DNA of 64,000 bases from a virus, in IMG/VR virus record IMGVR_UViG_3300021963_009388, positions 1-64,000 of that record; one strand, 5' to 3'. Shown one piece after another: positions 59,493-64,000 of this stretch; positions within the stretch are counted from its first letter, which is position 1; the number at the start of each line of letters is the position of its first letter. The position numbers and the translations under genes are program-made. The notes under the pieces are model-generated. The model saw only the letters and a program-made list of their open reading frames with translations, had not been told where the DNA came from and did no database searches.

Positions 59493-60668
59493 ATGGCAAG
59501 TAGATACGACAATCTTAGTGTGGCTATTGAGGCCACAATTAACATTAGCAAGAAGACTAAGCCCTACAGAATAGTAGACATCGGAGTGGGTAGCGGCTCC
59601 AAGGCTGAGCTCATGGTTAAACTAGCTAAGAAGCTGGGAAGATCCAACATTGAATACTATGGGTTTGACTTTTTTGAAGACGTTACTGACCTTGTAGCAT
59701 CCAGCGAGTTTGCTCTTGGAATAGGCGTAAGCAGAGATAAGGCCAGGGAAATGGTTTTAAAGTCTGGAGCTGCAAAGGCTCAGCTCATTAAAGGCAACAC
59801 TAATCAAACTCTTGCTCAGGCTAAGAAAGACATACCTATCGCAGCTGTAGTGTGCGTAGATGGAGGAGCCTCTCCTACCACAATAGCAAATGACATTGAA
59901 AACGCCCTAAGCTTTTGCTCTGAAGGCACTTACATGGTTATAACCAACTGTATTTCTTCGACCTACTACAGAGGATCTGCCTTCATCATTAAGTCAGCTG
60001 CTATGCTTAAGAAAGAGTACAGCATCACTATTGAAGAAGCAGGCCCAGTAGACGTAGTAAGTGATAAGTATTCAGATGGCACTATAGCCATTAGCTGTAT
60101 CATTCTAAAGTGCGCAGCTCAGCTTACTCCAGCAAAGTTAGAAGGCTTAGCTCACAAGCTATTAGTGGAGGCGTCTCCACAAGCTGACCCTGAGCCACAA
60201 GAGTATGTTCCCGAAGTAAGCTTTGTTCCAGAACCACCTAAGGAAATACCTGTTGAACAGGAGGCCAGCGCACCTGCTGGAGAGTCATTTCCCCAGAGTT
60301 GCAGTGGTGATACCGACGTACAATCAGTTCGAGTATGCGAAAATAGCTGTGGAAAGTTGCCTGAAGAACACTGCGAATTGCCTAGTGATTCTTGTGGACG
60401 ACGGGAGTCCTCAGTGGAACCCTGCGGACTGGTCAAAGTATCCGAAGAGCCAGATGCTAATACACCGGTTCCCGAAGAACGACAAGAACCTGACTCGGTC
60501 GTGGAACAAGGGAATACAGATAGCACTGCAGAACAAGTGCCAGATAATAGTGGCAGCGAACTCAGACCTGAAGTTCCCCCCGAACTGGACAAAGGGAATA
60601 ATAGAAACGCTAGACGCAGGCGCAGGCGCGGTGGGGCCGATGACGAACGCTCCGGGGCACAGGACTAG
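59493..60668 (+). CDS. Methyltransferase-like protein with tail overlapping a GT2 gene
   Basis: 391 residues from the ATG at 59493 after AAGGAG. The N-terminal RIVDIGVGSGSKAELMVKLA is a SAM-binding motif I, with a Rossmann-like region to about 220, then a P/E-rich linker. The last 125 codons (from about 60291) lie over a conserved GT2 domain read in the +1 frame and look like low-complexity Cys/Ser/Pro/Glu sequence ending RRRRRRGGADDERSGAQD. A +1 shift at CCCC (60291-60294) would join linker and GT2. Confidence 0.65.
   Translation: MASRYDNLSVAIEATINISKKTKPYRIVDIGVGSGSKAELMVKLAKKLGRSNIEYYGFDFFEDVTDLVASSEFALGIGVSRDKAREMVLKSGAAKAQLIKGNTNQTLAQAKKDIPIAAVVCVDGGASPTTIANDIENALSFCSEGTYMVITNCISSTYYRGSAFIIKSAAMLKKEYSITIEEAGPVDVVSDKYSDGTIAISCIILKCAAQLTPAKLEGLAHKLLVEASPQADPEPQEYVPEVSFVPEPPKEIPVEQEASAPAGESFPQSCSGDTDVQSVRVCENSCGKLPEEHCELPSDSCGRRESSVEPCGLVKVSEEPDANTPVPEERQEPDSVVEQGNTDSTAEQVPDNSGSELRPEVPPELDKGNNRNARRRRRRGGADDERSGAQD
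60165..60180. repeat. Dispersed palindrome copy 8
   Basis: GTGGAGGCGTCTCCAC, one central substitution; read as Val-Glu-Ala-Ser-Pro. Confidence 0.75.
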
Positions 60669-61026
60669 GCAGAACGTTAAGCATTGTATTCCTAACTACA
60701 AAGTTAAAGACTCAGACGGGCACATTGCTAATGTCTCGTCTGAGTTAATTAAAAACCATACTGGAAGAGTAGACAAAGGCCCATTGAATGGTTTCTGCAT
60801 AGCTGCCAAGGCAGCTACATGGAAAGCTGGGGCTTTTGCTTTTCCAGAGCATTTCTTTAATCCTAAGTTTAAGATGACCCGCAATGAAGATGAGCTTATG
60901 GGAAGGTGGAAGAAGCAAGGCATAAGCAGCTTAATAGCATGTTCAAGCTTTGTCTTTCATTACAGGGGAGTAACTAGGCGCCCTAGTGGAAAAGGAGCAG
61001 GTAGTGGTAACCTGAGAATAAAATGA
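60223..61026 (+). CDS. GT2 glycosyltransferase (overlapping or frameshift-fused)
   Basis: 267 residues if started at the TTG at 60223, for which no good ribosome-binding site is seen. RVAVVIPTYNQFEYAKIAVESCL, VILVDDGSPQW, IIVAANSDLKF and GAVGPMTNAPGH are classic GT2 motifs, followed by DELMGRWKKQGI. It overlaps the 59493 gene by 446 bases in the +1 frame. It may be a separate gene or the second domain of a methyltransferase-GT2 fusion. Confidence 0.7.
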   Translation: MFQNHLRKYLLNRRPAHLLESHFPRVAVVIPTYNQFEYAKIAVESCLKNTANCLVILVDDGSPQWNPADWSKYPKSQMLIHRFPKNDKNLTRSWNKGIQIALQNKCQIIVAANSDLKFPPNWTKGIIETLDAGAGAVGPMTNAPGHRTRQNVKHCIPNYKVKDSDGHIANVSSELIKNHTGRVDKGPLNGFCIAAKAATWKAGAFAFPEHFFNPKFKMTRNEDELMGRWKKQGISSLIACSSFVFHYRGVTRRPSGKGAGSGNLRIK

Positions 61027-61244
61027 ATAAGAAAAAGAAATTAGGCTCAAAGCTTAGATGCAGAGTAGCTAAGAAAAAACCAGCAGAGAAGATAGTAATA
61101 GCTAGAAAGGCAAGAGTATCTTCTAAAAGCTCAGATGACGGCATGAGCATAAAGGCAGTCAAAGCGCCTATCGTGAGGGCCAAGCGCGTTTCATCTGGGT
61201 CGTCTGATCAGCCTAAGCCCATAGATGACGGCTTAGTCCAATGA
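61023..61244 (+). CDS. Small basic protein
   Basis: 73 residues, lysine- and serine-rich, no acidic cluster; ATGA overlap with the GT2 gene and a 4-base overlap with the next. Possibly nucleic-acid or glycan binding. Unknown. Confidence 0.5.
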   Translation: MNKKKKLGSKLRCRVAKKKPAEKIVIARKARVSSKSSDDGMSIKAVKAPIVRAKRVSSGSSDQPKPIDDGLVQ

Positions 61245-61867
61245 GGAATTGGAAGTCAAAGACTAACATTCCTGCTAGTGCCAAGATAGGCATATCTTTA
61301 GTTACCTATCATCAAGGGCATTGCTTAGCTTCTCTAATACATTCTATAAAAGCTCAAACCTATAAAAATTACTACATACACATAATGCACGATGGCCCAT
61401 GGTCGTCTGAGTATAACAGAGCCATATGCTTAAAGGCTGTAGATGGAGACCCTAGGTTCTTTGTAGGCTGCACTGAAACGAGAGCCAATAAGTTTGGCCA
61501 TAACATGCGACAGGCAGGATTTGACGCTGCTATCAAAGAGGGCTGTGATTGGATAGGCACTATGAATGGAGATTGCTGGTATGTTCCTGTTTACTTTGAG
61601 TGGATGCTTGGATCAGCCTATAGCATAAAGGCTAGCTTTGTTTACTGTAACATGGTACACAGTCATACCTTATGGGGAAGTGTAAAGACTTCTATAGCTA
61701 GGGGTAAGATAGACGGAGGCGGATTCCTTATGCGTAAGTCTCTATGTGATACTGTAAAGTGGACGAGCACTGAATTCGCTGCTGACTGGTTCTATATAGA
61801 TAAGCTCAAAAACAAGCCTGGTTTCGTTCCAGCAAAAGTGGATGGTTATCTGTTCACTCACAACTAG
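61241..61867 (+). CDS. GT2-like glycosyltransferase
   Basis: 208 residues. KIGISLVTYHQGHCLASLIHSI and YYIHIMHDGPWSSEYN match the start of GT2 enzymes; a DxD-like MNGDCW near 106 follows. Short for the family, so probably minimal. Confidence 0.6.
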   Translation: MRNWKSKTNIPASAKIGISLVTYHQGHCLASLIHSIKAQTYKNYYIHIMHDGPWSSEYNRAICLKAVDGDPRFFVGCTETRANKFGHNMRQAGFDAAIKEGCDWIGTMNGDCWYVPVYFEWMLGSAYSIKASFVYCNMVHSHTLWGSVKTSIARGKIDGGGFLMRKSLCDTVKWTSTEFAADWFYIDKLKNKPGFVPAKVDGYLFTHN

Positions 61868-61875
61868 GTTAAACT

Positions 61876-62919
61876 ATGAAGATAGGGTTTGATGTACAGT
61901 ATAAGCTTCATGACGCAGTCTATGCGGCTTTAAGACTGTCTGATTCCCTAAAGGCTTTAGGCTACGAAACAACTCTGTACAGTAAGCTTAAGAAGAAGCA
62001 CATATACGGCTGTGACTGGGACTCTCTAGTTACTACGCCAGAAGACATGTCTTACGAAGAGTGGCTCAAGACTATTACTCATATCATTTGGCCTGTTCCA
62101 CCCAACAAAGATACGGTCAAGAAGGTTGGTAAGAATATAGTAACTATAGCTTTAGCGCCATGGGACTGCCTGCCATCTTACACCAAGGGCTCACTTAAGC
62201 TATGTGCTCACATTGTATCCACCTGTAGTGAGAACACCAAAGTACTTAAAGCTGGATCCAGCCTTACCAACATATCCACTATAGAGTGGGATAGCTTCAT
62301 ACCTATTACGCACAAAGCCTCTGGAAGCGTAGACTTAAATAACCCAAAGGTGCTTATACCTCTTCACTCAAGCCAAGGCCTTCGATGCGACCTTGACTCT
62401 TTGTTTGATATCATCGAAGGGGTAATCAGCGGGTGCCCAAAGGCTAGAATATTTATATCGTATAGCCTTAAGTCTATTCCCTGGGAGATATCAAAAGAGC
62501 TAAGAGTATTTGTTCGCAAGCACAACACTAGCGTAAGCTTAGTATTAGACGCAGCCACCTGTGTTAGCTCACTGCTTCTATATGGTAGTCATGACATAGT
62601 GCTGTGGCCTGCAGAGATAGAAGGGTTCGGCTTAGTAGGCGTAGAGTCGATATACATGGGAACTCCTGTAATTGCTTATGATGTGCCTCCTATGTCTGAT
62701 ATAGTGATAGACGGAATTAATGGAGTTCTAGTTCCCTGTAAGCATGGAGGGGCTGCCAACAATATAGTATTTGCAGAGCCTAATGCTTATAATTTCATAG
62801 ATAAGTCAGTAGACGCTATAAACAATAAGCTGGTTGAATTGAACAAGCACACGAAGACAGGCAAGAAGTCAAAGCGAAGTAAGTTCAACTCAGCATGGAA
62901 GAAGATCATAGAGGGCTAA
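61876..62919 (+). CDS. GT-B glycosyltransferase (GT4-like)
   Basis: 347 residues. An opening MKIGFDVQYKLHDAVYAALR and a C-terminal VLWPAEIEGFGLVGVESIYMGTPVIAYDVPP with the E-x7-E donor-sugar motif identify a GT4-type GT-B enzyme. The tail is lysine-rich. Part of the same operon as the cupin gene, 3 bases downstream. Confidence 0.75.
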   Translation: MKIGFDVQYKLHDAVYAALRLSDSLKALGYETTLYSKLKKKHIYGCDWDSLVTTPEDMSYEEWLKTITHIIWPVPPNKDTVKKVGKNIVTIALAPWDCLPSYTKGSLKLCAHIVSTCSENTKVLKAGSSLTNISTIEWDSFIPITHKASGSVDLNNPKVLIPLHSSQGLRCDLDSLFDIIEGVISGCPKARIFISYSLKSIPWEISKELRVFVRKHNTSVSLVLDAATCVSSLLLYGSHDIVLWPAEIEGFGLVGVESIYMGTPVIAYDVPPMSDIVIDGINGVLVPCKHGGAANNIVFAEPNAYNFIDKSVDAINNKLVELNKHTKTGKKSKRSKFNSAWKKIIEG

Positions 62920-62922
62920 CAC

Positions 62923-63288
62923 ATGGATGTTCTAGCTGTACGACAAGAAGAGAAGCTATGGGGCCGCAACCATATCATTCATTTGGATAACTCCTTTCAG
63001 ATCTGCCACATACACATCCTCAAAGGTGGATACTGCTCTAATCACTTTCACCAGCATAAGTGGAATCAATTCTATATTGTCTCGGGTAAGCTGGTGGTTA
63101 TCTGCTACAACCCAGACGGCACTACAAAGAGCACCATCACTCTTAGGCCTACCGAGTGCATTAAGATACCTCCTGGTTTAAACCATAAGTTTGAAGCTTT
63201 AGAAGAGACTGAAGCTTTGGAGATCTATTGGTCTGAGCTATCTGAGCACGATATTGTGCGTACAGACATAGGTGGCATCAAGGCTTAA
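62923..63288 (+). CDS. Cupin-domain protein (sugar-phosphate isomerase-like)
   Basis: 121 residues. EKLWGRNHIIH, then GGYCSNHFHQHKWNQFYIVSGKLVV with the cupin His/His/Glu-type metal site and IPPGLNHKFEALEE as the second motif. Resembles mannose-6-phosphate isomerase C-terminal domains or sugar-epimerase cupins; may supply nucleotide-sugar precursors. Its TAA stop lies inside promoter copy 3. Confidence 0.75.
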   Translation: MDVLAVRQEEKLWGRNHIIHLDNSFQICHIHILKGGYCSNHFHQHKWNQFYIVSGKLVVICYNPDGTTKSTITLRPTECIKIPPGLNHKFEALEETEALEIYWSELSEHDIVRTDIGGIKA

Positions 63289-63312
63289 TTCAGCCCATAA
63301 TAGCGTCATAAT
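63284..63312 (+). promoter_or_regulatory. Late-type promoter motif, copy 3
   Basis: CTTAATTC-N11-GCGTCATAAT, starting within the last codons of the cupin gene, driving the zinc-ribbon gene. Confidence 0.75.
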
Positions 63313-63350
63313 GAAGTGAGTACGTAACTATTTAATAAGAGGAGTGCATT

Positions 63351-63554
63351 ATGCACGGATTTTACCAGTCGGTTGACGCTTCTAGAATACCAGCAGACCT
63401 GGGCATCGAAAGATGCCCGGTATGCAAAGGCATCGCTCGAAACTCAACGCTTGCATGTTCGACATGCAAGCGTGACGCAAAGCTCTGCCCTAAGTTTGCT
63501 CAAAAAGTAAAAGATACTGAAAAACTAAATGGCTGGAGCGACATAGTCGCCTAG
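63351..63554 (+). CDS. Small zinc-ribbon protein
   Basis: 67 residues with RGAGGAG-type ribosome-binding site (AAGAGGAG). CPVCKG near residue 22 and CSTCKR near residue 36 plus another Cys form a zinc ribbon. Single-gene unit with promoter copy 3 before and a terminator after; small zinc proteins of this kind often modify host transcription or translation. Confidence 0.7.
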   Translation: MHGFYQSVDASRIPADLGIERCPVCKGIARNSTLACSTCKRDAKLCPKFAQKVKDTEKLNGWSDIVA

Positions 63555-63565
63555 CCATTCGTCCT

Positions 63566-63593
63566 GAGCAGGACGTTAACTTGCTCTTTTTTT
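63566..63593 (+). terminator. Terminator
   Basis: GAGCA/TGCTC stem with 11-nt loop followed by a run of seven T and AGCTATCAG. An alternative hairpin CGTCCT/AGGACG (63560-63575) overlaps it; the two are mutually exclusive. Confidence 0.75.
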
Positions 63594-63609
63594 AGCTATC
63601 AGCCATCCC

Positions 63610-63638
63610 CTTAATTCAACCTATAAGTGCGTCATAAT
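63610..63638 (+). promoter_or_regulatory. Late-type promoter motif, copy 4
   Basis: CTTAATTC-N11-GCGTCATAAT; no ORF follows in the remaining 360 bases, so it appears to drive a non-coding transcript. Confidence 0.75.
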
Positions 63639-63639
63639 A

Positions 63640-64000
63640 TAATGATACCGATAGGTATCGATGGTCCCATCGAGATAGCGACCTTAAAAGTACTCGTAAG
63701 CCCAACTGATTGTTCCATCAGGTTGGTAATATGGCCTAGGAACTTTATTAACGTCCATGCATGACGTTAAACTGCAGGTTCCCACTGACTGACAGTGGGC
63801 GGCTACCGGCCGGGGACGGATGTGGATGAAACTTCCACACTACGCCAAGTAACTACTGGCGTAGAATTTATCGGCATCTTAGTGAGGTGCACGTCTTGAG
63901 CAGGACGTTAAACTGCTTCATTTGAAGCTTATCGCTGGTGTCCTTAGTAAGACGTTAAACTGCTAACTGACCAATGAAGGCCCCACGGCCTAAGAACAGT
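63640..64000 (+). ncRNA. Structured non-coding RNA candidate (runs off the window)
   Basis: No supported ORF. Stems: TTAACGTC/GACGTTAA (63748-63770), CCCACTG/CAGTGGG (63781-63799), TACGCCA/TGGCGTA (63841-63863) and others. The hairpin-plus-tail motif GACGTTAAACTGC occurs three times (63763, 63904 and 63951), with a fourth variant GACGTTAACTTGC at 63573. Large phage-encoded ornate RNAs are known; I do not assign a family. Confidence 0.6.

Noticed and set aside
63640-64000. Assignment to GOLLD, ROOL or another named large phage RNA
   Set aside because: Only structure-like repeats are visible; no family signature could be verified without a covariance search.

Overview
The window looks like part of a large tailed dsDNA phage genome, or a phage-like prophage or metagenomic contig. 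It carries a self-contained replication and recombination set: SbcC/SbcD-like pair, SF2 helicase, DnaB-like helicase, CHC2/TOPRIM primase, family A DNA polymerase with an apparent N-terminal uracil-DNA-glycosylase-like domain, RecA-like recombinase, DnaQ-like exonuclease and RuvC-like nuclease. These are followed by a portal protein and a large block of glycosyltransferases. Genes are tightly packed, mostly on the + strand, and many overlap by 4 to 8 bases. No tRNA, rRNA, ribosomal protein or bacterial housekeeping gene was seen. The host cannot be fixed from this sequence.

Layout. 1-1414: small unknown genes, including a truncated copy of the N-terminal motif of the 9381 gene. 1411-9206: a tandem array of 34 paralogous microgenes (about 22-84 codons, three of them broken). 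Most begin Met-Ile-Arg-Lys/Arg, are rich in tryptophan and serine, and are chained by ATGA or TAATG stop/start overlaps. The array is interrupted by four unrelated small genes, one of them DUF6745-like. 9239-10666: a lysine-rich peptide and two phage-type hypotheticals. 10677-11256: a long hairpin and a 470-bp G-rich NNNGG pentamer repeat. 11355-18342: small unknown genes, an opposite-strand secreted Cys peptide, and a 542-bp unit bounded by perfect 35-bp inverted repeats. 18344-21269: sulfotransferase-like, glycosyltransferase and RGP-like genes, and a 52-codon CsrA on the - strand.

21352-38230: replication and repair genes plus small accessory genes. 38378-50184: candidate single-strand-binding protein, RecA-like protein, DUF932-like protein, HTH protein, exonuclease, RuvC-like nuclease and several unknowns. 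50199-52107: phage-specific promoters, a structured RNA and small genes. 52108-63288: portal region and glycan-modification island (GT2, GT8-like, GT-B, GT2-methyltransferase fusion, a probable methyltransferase-GT2 frameshift fusion, DUF6445-like oxygenase, cupin). 63284-64000: two more promoters of the same type, a zinc-ribbon gene and the start of a second structured RNA.

Four signals are not explained by ordinary gene content: the Trp/Ser microgene array; a 16-bp palindrome (consensus GTGGAGACGTCTCCAC) found eight times in all three codon phases; the inverted-repeat cassette at 14970-15511; and a late-promoter-like motif CTTAATTC-N11-GCGTCATAAT found four times with fixed spacing next to structured RNAs. 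All functional statements come from reading motifs by eye. No database search was run.
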